Shown here piece by piece: positions 1 through 10,507 of a stretch of 64,000 bases of DNA. The notes under the pieces are model-generated. The model did no database searches. It was not told the origin of the DNA and saw only the letters and a list, made by a program, of their open reading frames with translations. The first letter of the stretch is position 1. Each line of letters begins with the position of its first letter. Source of the stretch: Silene conica (lineage: Eukaryota > Streptophyta > Magnoliopsida > Caryophyllales > Caryophyllaceae); assembly GCA_029255685.2 (NCBI GenBank), contig CM055314.2:45528772-45592771 (forward strand). The letters run 5' to 3'. A program made the position numbers and the translations under genes.

Positions 1-326
1 CTCGGCATTGGTGCCCATGGCGACCCATGGCCTAGGCAGTGACTAAGCATTGGTGCCCATGGCCTAGGCAGTGCTTCGTCATTGGTGCCCATGGCGACCC
101 ATGGCCTAGGCAGTGACCGATCATTGGTGCCCATGGCCTAGGTAGTGCTCGGGCATTGGTGCCAATGGCCTAGGCAGTGCTCGGCCATTGGTCCCCATGG
201 CCAAGGCATTGCTCCGTCATTGGTGCGCATGGCCTGGGCAGTGCTCGGTCATTGGTGCCCATGGCCTGGGCAGTGCTCGGTCTTTGCTGCCCATGGTCTA
301 GGGAGTGCTCAGTCATTCGTGCCCAT
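1..326 (+). repeat. 32-bp satellite array, left segment
   Basis: Tandem units of about 32 bp; the consensus is CATTGGTGCCCATGG followed by CCTAGGCAGTGCTCGGT. Some units carry an extra GCGACCCATGG-type block, which lengthens them to about 42 bp. The order of variant units matches blocks at about 18440-18760 and 21647-21970, so this is the same higher-order array as the one to the right of element A. The array is cut at 326 by the start of A's 5' LTR. Short open frames here are by-products of the repeat. Confidence 0.97.
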
Positions 327-1565
327 TGTTGGGAAATGTGTCCTCAACAATAGTGCGATCACGTAATTAAATCTCATAACGAGAATGCGCATGGGATGAT
401 TCTTTATCATAAGTCAACTGGTCAACATTAATCGGTAATGATTGGCTTGCTAGAGTTTGACATTACTGTCGTAATGACGGTGGTGACCAGTTGATCCCTT
501 TAGGTCACACCTTTAGGACAATTCCCTTAATTGATAAAATGATCAAATGTATATTGATACGATTTGATCATATTCCTTAAACTCGTATATCGAGAAATTA
601 GAGGTTAAATCTTATATTAAGATTTATGTTTAAAATTGAAACGTGTCAATTGTCAAACAATAAACGATATTTTATAATATCGTAATTAGAATGAATCGGG
701 TTATAATTAATACAAAGGTTGTAAATCGTATTGACGATTATTGTAACGACCATTTTATAAGTAATTACGAATTACTAATTGTTAAACTTTATATATTTAA
801 TTTACTAATGATGTTTATTTGATAAATATGCATTTTAAATTAAATACAATTGTTTTATAAATGTGACATAATGTATGTCACACATGATTATACAATTGTA
901 CAAAATAACAATTGATAAAATAGAAGTCCATTTTATCTTATATGATAAGTGCACCGGTTTTATGGGTGGGTGTTTAAGGGATTGTGTTATGTGTTTTGCA
1001 TGGGAGACAATCACTAAACATGCCTTAAATATGCAACATGGAGAATATAAGCTAGGGCCACCCTATGAGCATGGGTAAGGCAAAAAGCTCTCTTTTGTGC
1101 TTCCCATAGCCGTGCCCCCTTACACCCATCACCATACTTATGTGAAATGTTTACATCTTAATTCATTCTAATCCTAAGTTAGGTTTTCTATTGTGAGAAA
1201 GCTAAGAAATCCTCTAAATATATATTATAAGATAATAATACCATACTATTTTGTAGTATTGAAATAATATTCTAATTAGAGAGATTAGAATAAGTTTAAG
1301 GAGAAACCGGTTTTGTGCTAGCTTGTTCAAGATTTCGGTTGGTTAAGGGACTGTCTTGGTGCATCCAAAGGAGGTATTCTATTTTGGGTACTCGGAGGAT
1401 CATCCTTGCTAAACATTTGGACCGTGTGTAAGGGTTCAAATACTCTCCTTATTTCCGCATTATTAGCATGCATAAGATCGTATTAACATGTAAATTAATA
1501 TGTTAATCACAAGGTTAGTTTAGTATGACTAAAATTAGTTTATGAGCAACTAATAAAACCCAACA
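327..1565 (+). repeat. Element A 5' LTR
   Basis: 1,239 bp, beginning TGTTGGG and ending CCCAACA, a perfect 7-bp terminal inverted repeat. The primer-binding site follows three bases later. It contains the conserved LTR inverted repeat at 414-424/484-494 and a TATA-rich stretch near 788-800 that could be a core promoter (weak inference). The 67-residue open frame at 875-1078 recurs in the other LTR and resembles no protein I know. Confidence 0.95.
414..494 (+). promoter_or_regulatory. Conserved LTR inverted repeat (A 5' LTR)
   Basis: TCAACTGGTCA at 414-424 pairs perfectly with TGACCAGTTGA at 484-494. The 59-nt interval holds a second small hairpin, CATTAC-tgtc-GTAATG. The block recurs at 15772-15852 (A 3' LTR), 3358-3438 and 10613-10693 (B LTRs). 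A related block with the arms exchanged is in the C, D and E LTRs. CAACTG is also a plant MYB-type site, so a transcriptional role is possible as well as RNA or DNA folding. Confidence 0.75.
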
Positions 1566-1567
1566 AT

Positions 1568-1579
1568 TGGTATCAGAGC
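1568..1579 (+). other. Primer-binding site, element A
   Basis: TGGTATCAGAGC, complementary to the 3' end of plant initiator tRNA-Met, lies 2 bases after the 5' LTR. It marks the start of minus-strand DNA synthesis. Confidence 0.95.
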
Positions 1580-3252
1580 AATAGGTTGTTTGCATGCTTT
1601 CCGTTTACGTTTTTACGGAGTTATAAAGATAACATAAATAAAACTTGAAATTTTCGTTTGATATAAGATATGTACGAAATAAATTTGGCATGAATACCTA
1701 CTGTTTTCTAAAATGTTTTAGAATAATTGGAATAATTTTTGCATGAATATTGACTTATGGTATACTAAATCTCGGTTTTAATATGTTTTAATGGTTAAAA
1801 ATGTTTATTTTTGGGAAAAATAGCAAAAATCATCTTTTGGCCGAGATTTTTCAGTATGTTATCACATGTATTTTCTATAATATGAATATGATTTTTCGTA
1901 AATTATGGGCTTATAAATCGTGTGATATGAATTTTAAGTGTTAAAATGCAAAAAGATGAGTAAAAATGGGTTAAAATAGTTTTATTATGAATTTGACTAT
2001 AAAAATTTATGAGGATGTCACATGCAATATTTAAAATTTATGTTGAATTTTCCAGAAATTTATCTCAAATATTGCAATATTATAGATTTTTAATGTAAAA
2101 ATCGGGTAATTAGTGACATAATTTCGACTTTGATAGTTTAAGTTGGAATTTGGCCATAAAACTTTAACACGATGTCATATATATTATTTCCAGCATGTAT
2201 AAAATTTTCGAGAATTTTATCTTATTTTATGCTTGAGAAATAATTTTAAAGGTTAAAATCGTACGATATATGACGAAAATCGTTAAAATTTGCAAATGTT
2301 GTTAAAATGGCCGAAATATGTAACCCATATTAGTCATATATGATATGTTCATCTTGGAAATTATCTTGGGAGCCAAAAGTTTCAGATTTGATTTGATTTG
2401 ATTTTATTTTATTTTAATTTGTTAAAAGTAGCATTTAAAATTAAATAAAAAGAGTCATGCATTTAAATTTCGGCTCTTGGGCAGTGCACCATTTAAATTT
2501 CTGTCCATTTTGTGTTCTTAAAGTGTTTTGGAATGTGTAAAAATTCTATTAGTATTTTATTTGCATTTATGGAATTAATTATTGAATTTTCCGACTTAAA
2601 ATGCTCGTTTTACGTGTTATTTTCGAAATAATGTTAAAACCGTATAAATACTAATATTTTAAGATTCTGAAAATTTTAAGAACATTCTGGATTTTTCAAA
2701 ATTTGAATTTTGAATTTTCGAAATTTTTATGACTCTTATGGATTTTTATATTATTTTTCCCGTAAAACCGAGTAATACCGATCAATATTGAAATATATTA
2801 AGTTAAGTCATGTTCAAAGTTTGAGTAAGACTAAATTTTGAATCCTATAAGAGTTGGGATGATTAACTTAAGGATGAAAACCGTTTCATATAATGCATAG
2901 TGTTGTTAACCGTTAAAACACGCGATTCCATAAACCGAGGTTTGCGATAACTATTTAAATAAGTGTTTTAAATAGGACGATTTGGCTTAGGGTTTGCATG
3001 TTAATTCATATTTATATAAGCATTGCATATTTTATATTATGAATGTCATGATTTATTTTTACGTAATTTTGGGAATTATGTAATTTACTTAGTATGGCCT
3101 TAGTTTTAATCGGTATTTCCCGTAATGTAAGGGGTTACCGATTCGGTTGTAATTTTGTGATCTCGTATCACCCAATTGTAATTTATTTCTATTTTATAAT
3201 GTATAAAGTAGACTAGAAAAGTTATAATATTTGTAAAATCCGGAGTTCCTTG
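1580..3252 (+). other. Element A leader, part 1 (untranslated)
   Basis: About 1.7 kb of AT-rich sequence with no credible coding frame. The first 1.5 kb is low-complexity and shows nothing I recognise. The last about 160 bp (3090-3252) align closely with element B's leader at about 5270-5430, including the shared block around GTAGACTAGAAAAGTT. The leader is broken at CCTTG (3248-3252) by element B and continues at 11672. Confidence 0.8.
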
Positions 3253-4407
3253 TGTTGGAGTAAGTGTCCTCGACAATAATGTGATCACGTCAATTATATT
3301 AATTAAATTGACAAAACTCTATAAACGAATATTCATGGGATGATTATTTATCATAAGTCAACTGGTCAACATTAATCGGTAATGATTGGCTTGCTAGAGT
3401 TTGACATTACTGTCGTAATGACGGTGGTGACCAGTTGATCCCTTTAGGTCACACCTTTAGGACAGCTATCTCAATATTAAATGTAACAACTGTATATTGA
3501 TACGAGTTGATACATTTCTAGATTGTGAATAAAGAGGAGATAATTTATAATAAGATTATAAATTATTTTAGTGATCGAAGTGTCATCACTATCAATTATT
3601 TGTTTTATGAAACATAATAATAAAATCAATGAATCGAATAAACTACAATTGTTGTAGTTATAGAATGCGATTAAATAATTATATGAAATTATTTAATTAC
3701 TAATTTACGATAAAAGGTTTTAAATATTAAACTACGTAAATTATATTATCCTAATAATGATACGGATTGGATCCGTTTTAGTGGTGTGGACCGTGTGATA
3801 TGTCACACACACACACATTTTACATATTACATTATGTAATAGGAACATTAGGAAGACAATGCATTTAATTTGTTAATGCATGCTTGAGACAATTGAGAGG
3901 ATTGAGTGCCAATCTATTGGGCACTCTAACCCTTGTTCTCGGCCGAACCAAATGGAGGAACAAAACAAGTTTTGTTCTTTGGTTCACTTAATTCATTCAT
4001 TCACATTTTTCATACTAGGGTTTTGTCTTTGAGAGAGAAAGAAAAGAAAGAAAAATAAGGTTCATTTTTCTCAAACCCTAGCCGTGCACCTCCTTCAATC
4101 TAGCAAGTTTGTTTGTTGATTCTAGCACAATAACACACAAACATTGAGAGTTAGTGTGTCTTGGTGTTCATCTTTTGGAGGCCATCATCTCTTTGAAGGT
4201 TCAAGGAGGATCATCCGTGTGAATTAGCTCAACAACAAGTGAAGTAGGTGACTTCATTTGTGCCCTAATTTTGCCGAGAGTCTCAATGTAAGGGAGCTCA
4301 TTCTTACTCCTTTATCTCGTCATTATCACTTGTTAAGCATGCATAAGATCTATCATTTATAAGATAAATATAACTTAGTATGACTAAATAGGTATATGAA
4401 CCTTACA
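3253..4407 (+). repeat. Element B 5' LTR
   Basis: Starts TGTTGGAG, ends CCTTACA. It carries the conserved inverted repeat at 3358-3368/3428-3438, a (CA)n microsatellite near 3806-3816 and GA-rich tracts near 4030-4060. It is nearly identical to 10508-11666. Confidence 0.96.
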
Positions 4408-4409
4408 AT

Positions 4410-4421
4410 TGGTATCAGAGC
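4410..4421 (+). other. Primer-binding site, element B
   Basis: TGGTATCAGAGC two bases after the LTR end; initiator tRNA-Met primer. Confidence 0.95.
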
Positions 4422-6198
4422 ACTTGTTGTTGCATGCTTAATCGGTTTATAGTTTTTCCGAGTTTTTGAGACTTAAAACAAAACTAATATTTCAAGACCC
4501 TTATATATTTCACTCGACTTTTTGGCATGAATATTAAATCTGGTTCTAAAATGTTTTTAGGTTATATGATAATTTATGAGATTTAATATATTGTTCATAA
4601 TAAAGATTTTAATCGTTTAAATGCATTTTTATGACAAAATCGAGTTAAATGATTAAAATAGAAAGAAAATGTTTTTAGCCTTGTAATTTTCACACGACCT
4701 CACATGCTAATTTTACTTAATGTATGTAAAATTTGGTACAATATGATTTTGTATAAGCATGATTTACGATTTTAGGATTAAAACCGTATAAAGAGGTAAT
4801 TTGGCCATTCATATACGATATTGCGAAATTTATTTCGGATAAAATGACCAAAATTTTTACATTATAAATATTAAAGTAATATTTTCAGAATGTTAGTGAA
4901 AATGAAAATCCAAAATTTCGAATTTTTAAGATTGTTTGGATTTAATTCGTAAATGTGATACATTAAAAGGAATTATGAACAATATTAATATAATTAAAGT
5001 GTTAATTATTATCAAAATTATTTATGACTAATTTTGAATCCTAAAATATGTTAGGATACTATTTAGAACATAAGTTGTGTATGTTTTAATTTATGCATTT
5101 TAAAGGAGTTAAAAATGCTAAAATCTCATAAACCGGGTTAATTTCGACATAAAAAGTTATTAGGGCGATTTGGCGTTAAAATGAACATATTTATAACATT
5201 TTATTTTGCTGCGTTTTTCTTATGAATGTCATATTATATTGCATTATTTTGAATCATGTAATTATTCTAGTATGGCCCTAGATTTAAATTGGTATTTCCC
5301 GTAATGTAAGGGGTTACCAATTCGGTTGTAATTTTGTGATCTCGTATCACCCAATTGTAATTTTTCTATTTTATAATGTATAAAGTAGACTAGAAAAGTT
5401 GTAATATTTGTATTTTCGGGAGAACCTTGAAGACGGCGCCATTCGGAAAGGAGTTCCGATCAAGACGGTGTTTGCCTCGATTTGCGTGCCTCGTCAAGAT
5501 CAAGGGACCAAAGGAGTTGGTTTCCGAATTTGTACTCTTGTTATTTCTTTTCTAGGATAAGGCCATACTAGGAATTTATCGTTTGCTTTATTTTGTTTTA
5601 ATATGTTGCATGCATAGCCAAATCGCCATTAACATGTCATGCATATCGAGTATCGGGTCTTCAACGTATCAATTTTATTATCGATAATTCACCTAAATTA
5701 GTTCACTTAAAAGGAGATAGATAATAATTGATAAGATCTCTTACGTTTAAAATATTGAGACTTAGCCTTACCAAAGAGTATGGACCCATGAATCCCTTCT
5801 TCACAAATATGTAGGCTCGGCTAAACCGGGGTACTAAAATTGTCACGTTGGGTAAGTGGGGTAATGACGATTACACCTTGAAATTTGGTCGATCTCAACG
5901 AAAGTATTCGTAACCGTAGTTGCAATAAGTTCGGGCTATAGATAATTTTAAGAAAATTATCGACCGAGAGTTCTAAGAGTAGAACCGATTAAAGGGTTAA
6001 TCCACCAAATTATACCAATGCGGGTTGAATCGGCTACACCGTGCCCGGATTAGTATGGGTTTGGGTCTCGGGTTTATTTACTTGATTGTGTAAGAGATCG
6101 TTAAGTAAATACTTAACTTGTTTAAAATGTTTAACAAGTATCAAAATGATGAACGTTAATTTTTCCTTCATTTCCGTTTTTGTAGTTATTTTATCGCA
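4422..6198 (+). other. Element B leader (untranslated)
   Basis: About 1.78 kb. The first 850 bp is AT-rich without recognisable content. From about 5270 to the start codon it aligns with element A's leader (3090-3252 joined to 11667-12446) at what looks like about 90% identity. It includes CCCATGAATCCCTTCTTC (from 5785) and a splice-donor-like GGTAAGTGG. High conservation without coding capacity suggests packaging, dimerisation or splicing signals. Confidence 0.8.
5852..6185 (+). other. Candidate leader intron, element B
   Basis: GTAAGT donor at 5852-5857 (context TGG|GTAAGT). A pyrimidine-rich acceptor ends in TTTTTGTAG at 6185, only 13 nt before the start codon at 6199. The interval contains upstream ATGs (ATGATG near 6145) that splicing would remove. 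The same donor/acceptor layout is present in A, C, D and E (300-334 nt). Splicing is inferred, not shown. Confidence 0.55.
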
Positions 6199-9100
6199 AT
6201 GGATTCATTCAACCCTATCACTATTGATTCTTGTCACAATGTTTTCGACGATATTTGCAACCAAAACAACATTGACACTACTAGAGAAGTTCATTTCGGA
6301 ACGGGTCCGGATGGCAGTATTAACTTCATTTCTTCTCTCCCACCTCCCAAAGGTTCATTTCTTGACACGGCTTATATAGATGAGCTAAATGAAGAAATGG
6401 ACGCCTTATACTTGAAGGAAAGAGCTTATGATGAAGCTAGTGGGAGTTCTAACAAGAAAAGTCTTGCAAAGAATAAAAAGAAGAAGAGAAAGTTAGAGAA
6501 AGGGCGATGCCACTATTGTAGTGTCATGGGCCATTGGAGGAGGAATTGCCCCAAGTACTTACGTCATATCCAAGAAGGTCTTGTGATTCCGTTAGGTAAT
6601 TCCAAATCTGAAATTTTTGTTATTGACATAAATTTTACATCCAACACATCATGGGTATTGGATACCGGATGTGGTTCTCACCTTTGTAATCGTTTGCAGG
6701 GTTTAAGAGAAGTGGAGAAGGTGGACAAGGGTGATATGGATCTCCGACTTGGAAATGGAGCTCGGGTAGCGGCCACTTCAAAAGGAACTTGCACTCTTGC
6801 CTTGACGAGTGGATATGAGCTAAAACTCAATAATTGTTATTTTGTACCGTCTCTTTCCAAAAACATTATTTCTGTCGCAATGTTAGACATTGAAGGATAT
6901 GATTTTTCCATTAAAAACAATTGTTGTGTAATTTCAAAGAATGACATGGTAGTTGGCCGTGCCAATTCTATTAATGGAATCTATGTTTTGGAAACTTCCG
7001 ACTCGTCTAATAATGTCTACAACGTCAATAACAAAAGAATTAAAACAAGTGATCCAAATGAATCATATGTTTGGCATTGTCGACTTGGTCACATAAATGA
7101 AAATCGCATTAAAAGATTGGTAAAGACCAACATAATTAAACCATTCGAATATGAATCTTATGGTACATGCGAGGCTTGCCTTATAGGAAAGATGACTCGT
7201 AACCCCTTTAGTGGTAAAGGGACACGAGCCAGTGAGTTATTGGGACTAATACATACGGATGTATGCGGACCACTATCAATCACCGCTAGAGGCAATTATG
7301 ACTATTTCATCACCTTCACCGATGATTTAAGTAGGTATGGGTATATCTACTTAATGAAGCATAAGAGTGAAGCTTTTACGAAATTTAAAGAATTTCAGAA
7401 TGAAGTAGAGAACCAACTCGATAAGAAGATTAAAACATTACGATCCGATCGTGGTGGAGAATATCTTAGTAATGAATTTGATTCACATCTAAAGGAGTGT
7501 GGCATTGTGTCACAACTTTCACCTCCAGGAACACCACAACTTAATGGTGTGGCTGAAAGGAGGAATCGAACCTTATTGGATATGGTCCGATCAATGATGA
7601 GCCAAACTAATTTACCCAATTCATTTTGGGGATTTGCGATCCTCACCGCCATCAAATCGTTGAACAATAGTCCAACGAAAGCGACCGATAAGACTCCATA
7701 TGAGATGTGGAAAGGAAAGGTTCCTAACTTATCCTATATGAAGATATGGGGGTGCGATGCTTATGTCAAGTCGAAAAACGATGACAAACTCGCACCAAGA
7801 TCCGAAAAATGCATATTTGTTGGTTATCCAACCACCTCTCGTGGCTACCACTTTTACAAACCTCAAGAAAACAAAGTGTTTGTGTCTTCTGAGGCTGTCT
7901 TCTTAGAAAAGGAGTTTATTTCTAAGAGACAGAGTGGGAGAAATTTTGAACTTAATGAAGTTCGAGAAGTTCAAGAGCCACAAACTGAAGCTGAGACTGA
8001 AGAAGATGTTCCTTCTTCATCCACTTCGGTACCTATTCCACCTAGGAGGTCGAATAGGGTCCCACATCACCCTGATAGGTATGTTGGACTTATTGAGGAA
8101 GATGGTAGCCTGGACGTTTTACTTTTGGAAAGTGACGAGCCTACCACTTACAAAGCTGCAATCTCTAGTCCCGACTCCATAAAATGGCATGAGGCCATGG
8201 TATCTGAGATGGATTCTATGCATCAAAACCAAGTATGGGACTTGGTAGACTTGACTAAGGAGATGAGACCTCTCCAATGCAAGTGGATCTTCAAGGTGAA
8301 GAATGGCATAGAAGGACATGATGATGTCTATAAAGCTAGGCTAGTAGCTAAGGGTTTTTCCCAAGTCCAAGGTCTTCATTATGATGAAACCTTTGCTCCG
8401 GTAGCCATGCTAAGATCCATTAGGATAATGTTAGCGATTGCCGCATTTCATGATTATGAAGTGTGGCAAATGGACGTCAAAACCGCCTTCTTAAATGGGC
8501 ATTTAAAGGAGGATGTGTATATGATACAACCCAAAGGTTTTGAAGATCCTAAAAATCCTAACAAGGTATGCAAGCTTAAGAGATCCATCTATGGTCTTAA
8601 GCAAGCATCGAGGAGTTGGAATCATCGCTTCAATGAAGTCATAAAAGAAAATGGTTTCACTCGAAGTGTCGAGGAACCTTGTCTATATATGAAATTCAGT
8701 GGGAGCAATGTTGTATTCCTGATCTTGTATGTGGATGACATATTACTCATTGGAAATGATGTTCCAATGCTTTCATCAGTGAAAGGATGGTTAGGTAACC
8801 AATTTCAGATGAAAGATCTAGGAAATGCACAATGCATATTAGGTATCCGGATCTATAGAGATAGATCCAAGAGGATATTGGCACTAAGTCAAGAACCTTA
8901 TATCGATAAGATTCTTCGACGGTTCAGCATGGGAAATTCCAAGAGAGGGTTTATCCCCATGGGAAGTGGCATTATATTGAGAAAGTCTCAATCACCCACA
9001 GAGCCCAAGGATGTTGAACGCATGAAAATGATCCCTTATGCTTCCGCCGTGGGATCTATCATGTACGCCATGATATGCACTCGTCCTGATGTCTCATATG

Positions 9101-9714
9101 CTTTGAGCATGACTAGTAGATATCAAGCAAATCCAGGTGAGAGTCACTGGATTGCAGTCAAGAACATCCTTAAGTACTTAAGAAGAACTAAGGATTCATA
9201 CTTAGTGTTTGGAGGGGAAGAAGATTTATGTGTAAAGGGTTACACAGATGCAAGCTTCCAAACAGATAAAGATGATTTTAAATCCCAGGCTGGATTTGTC
9301 TTTATCTTGAATGGTGGTGCCATTAGTTGGAAGAGCTTCAAAGAACCAGTTGTTGCGGATTCTACAACGGAAGCAGAGTACATTGCAGCGTCAGAGGCTG
9401 CTAAGGAGGCAGTATGGATAAGGCAATTTATCGAGGGACTAAGGGTAGTTCCAAATGCTGAAGATCCTATCACCCTGTACTGTGATAACAGTGGTGCTGT
9501 CTTTCAGGCTAAGGAGCCTAAGTCTAGTAATAAGTCTAGACATGTACCAAGAAAATATCATGTAATACGGGATTTCATTGATATGAAGGAAATAGCGATA
9601 TGTAAGGTTGGGACAGACGATAATGTGGCTGATCCTTTAACCAAACCCTTGTCGCAAGCTAAGCATGATTCTCATGCTCGTTCTATGGGTCTTAAGAGTT
9701 TACCCAATGTGTAA
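6199..9714 (+). CDS. Element B Gag-Pol polyprotein with truncated Gag
   Basis: 1,171 residues in one frame. About 100 residues with no recognisable Gag capsid domain precede a CCHC zinc knuckle (C104, C107, H112, C117). Then come the protease active site DTG (155-157), the GAG-pre-integrase zinc region (about 290-345), the integrase DD35E triad (D354, D417, E453), reverse transcriptase with YVDD (844-847) and RNase H with the TDASFQTD, TTEAEYIA and YCDNSGA motifs. All pol catalytic residues I can check are present and there is no stop or frameshift. Full Gag in relatives runs about 290 residues up to the end of the zinc knuckle; here about 117. The enzyme part looks competent, but particles would need Gag from elsewhere. 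I start at 6199 because it is the first ATG after the inferred splice acceptor, matching the gag start of A. Confidence 0.93.
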   Translation: MDSFNPITIDSCHNVFDDICNQNNIDTTREVHFGTGPDGSINFISSLPPPKGSFLDTAYIDELNEEMDALYLKERAYDEASGSSNKKSLAKNKKKKRKLEKGRCHYCSVMGHWRRNCPKYLRHIQEGLVIPLGNSKSEIFVIDINFTSNTSWVLDTGCGSHLCNRLQGLREVEKVDKGDMDLRLGNGARVAATSKGTCTLALTSGYELKLNNCYFVPSLSKNIISVAMLDIEGYDFSIKNNCCVISKNDMVVGRANSINGIYVLETSDSSNNVYNVNNKRIKTSDPNESYVWHCRLGHINENRIKRLVKTNIIKPFEYESYGTCEACLIGKMTRNPFSGKGTRASELLGLIHTDVCGPLSITARGNYDYFITFTDDLSRYGYIYLMKHKSEAFTKFKEFQNEVENQLDKKIKTLRSDRGGEYLSNEFDSHLKECGIVSQLSPPGTPQLNGVAERRNRTLLDMVRSMMSQTNLPNSFWGFAILTAIKSLNNSPTKATDKTPYEMWKGKVPNLSYMKIWGCDAYVKSKNDDKLAPRSEKCIFVGYPTTSRGYHFYKPQENKVFVSSEAVFLEKEFISKRQSGRNFELNEVREVQEPQTEAETEEDVPSSSTSVPIPPRRSNRVPHHPDRYVGLIEEDGSLDVLLLESDEPTTYKAAISSPDSIKWHEAMVSEMDSMHQNQVWDLVDLTKEMRPLQCKWIFKVKNGIEGHDDVYKARLVAKGFSQVQGLHYDETFAPVAMLRSIRIMLAIAAFHDYEVWQMDVKTAFLNGHLKEDVYMIQPKGFEDPKNPNKVCKLKRSIYGLKQASRSWNHRFNEVIKENGFTRSVEEPCLYMKFSGSNVVFLILYVDDILLIGNDVPMLSSVKGWLGNQFQMKDLGNAQCILGIRIYRDRSKRILALSQEPYIDKILRRFSMGNSKRGFIPMGSGIILRKSQSPTEPKDVERMKMIPYASAVGSIMYAMICTRPDVSYALSMTSRYQANPGESHWIAVKNILKYLRRTKDSYLVFGGEEDLCVKGYTDASFQTDKDDFKSQAGFVFILNGGAISWKSFKEPVVADSTTEAEYIAASEAAKEAVWIRQFIEGLRVVPNAEDPITLYCDNSGAVFQAKEPKSSNKSRHVPRKYHVIRDFIDMKEIAICKVGTDDNVADPLTKPLSQAKHDSHARSMGLKSLPNV

Positions 9715-10507
9715 CCGATTATGCGATATGAAATGAAAAAATGTTGTTTGTACGTTCATATAAGATAATCTCGTTCATCATTTAAAGTTTTATACAACTT
9801 GTTTATTTTATATACTTTGTTAAATCCAACAGGATTGCAGGACAATTGTTGAACCCTGTTCAAGTGAACTGGATTAACTTAGTATCGCCCCTAGTCACTT
9901 ATATGAGGTGACGTCTCGAAGTGACTAGATTATGATGCGATTGATGGTGAGTTCTTACACCATAGAGTCATAAGGGATGACTAGTCGATCATATAGACAA
10001 CTGTAAAGTACACTTGTGTCGGGCAGTGACCGCTTATAGAGTTCTTTAGAATTCAATGGAGCCTGGTCGTGGCAAGAGCTGCTATATATATTCTTATGAG
10101 TCGATTCTTAGACTAGAGACTGGTTACTCTAGAGGTGACATTATTCAGAATGACTTTGATTTATATTCTACGATCTTCCATAAAAGGGGTCAAATGGATA
10201 TATTTTGGGTCACAATGAATGATGTTGACCAAGGAGAACAGTTGGAAAGAAATTGTTCTGCCCCTTGTCAGGGTTATCTTAAATCTCAAGGCCACTCGAG
10301 GAGTAGTGAACTGAAAATGCGTGGCCACGCTCGGAGACTGTCTATGGTAGATAATTCCGGTCAAACAGTTACACTCCATATCGAGAAAAACCACTATTGA
10401 TTTGATCACGTGCAAGTACGACCTGGAAGACACCTTGCATTGAGTGGGAGATGATGTAATAGAACAAGAGAATCGGTGATCCACACTTGTGAGGACAAGT
10501 GGGAGAT
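9715..10507 (+). other. Element B 3' UTR with conserved fold and polypurine tract
   Basis: 793 bp without coding potential. It aligns with element A at about 15040-15684 and, in part, with the 3' UTRs of C, D and E. It includes a conserved block whose GGCCAC (10290-10295) and GTGGCC (10321-10326) can pair. The hairpin CACTTGT-gagg-ACAAGTG (10484-10501) leads into the polypurine tract AAGTGGGAGAT (10497-10507), the plus-strand primer next to the 3' LTR. Confidence 0.8.

Noticed and set aside
875..1078. 67-residue frame in both A LTRs (again at 16233-16436)
   Set aside because: It is inside U3/R sequence, resembles no known protein and is present twice only because LTRs are duplicated. No support for translation.
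1568..1579. tRNA-like string TGGTATCAGAGC as part of a tRNA gene
   Set aside because: Only the 12 bases complementary to the tRNA 3' end are present at each site; these are primer-binding sites.
9715..10507. Possible envelope-like third open frame after pol
   Set aside because: Frames of at most about 114 residues on both strands, none shared as protein among elements; the nucleotide block is better explained as a structured 3' UTR.
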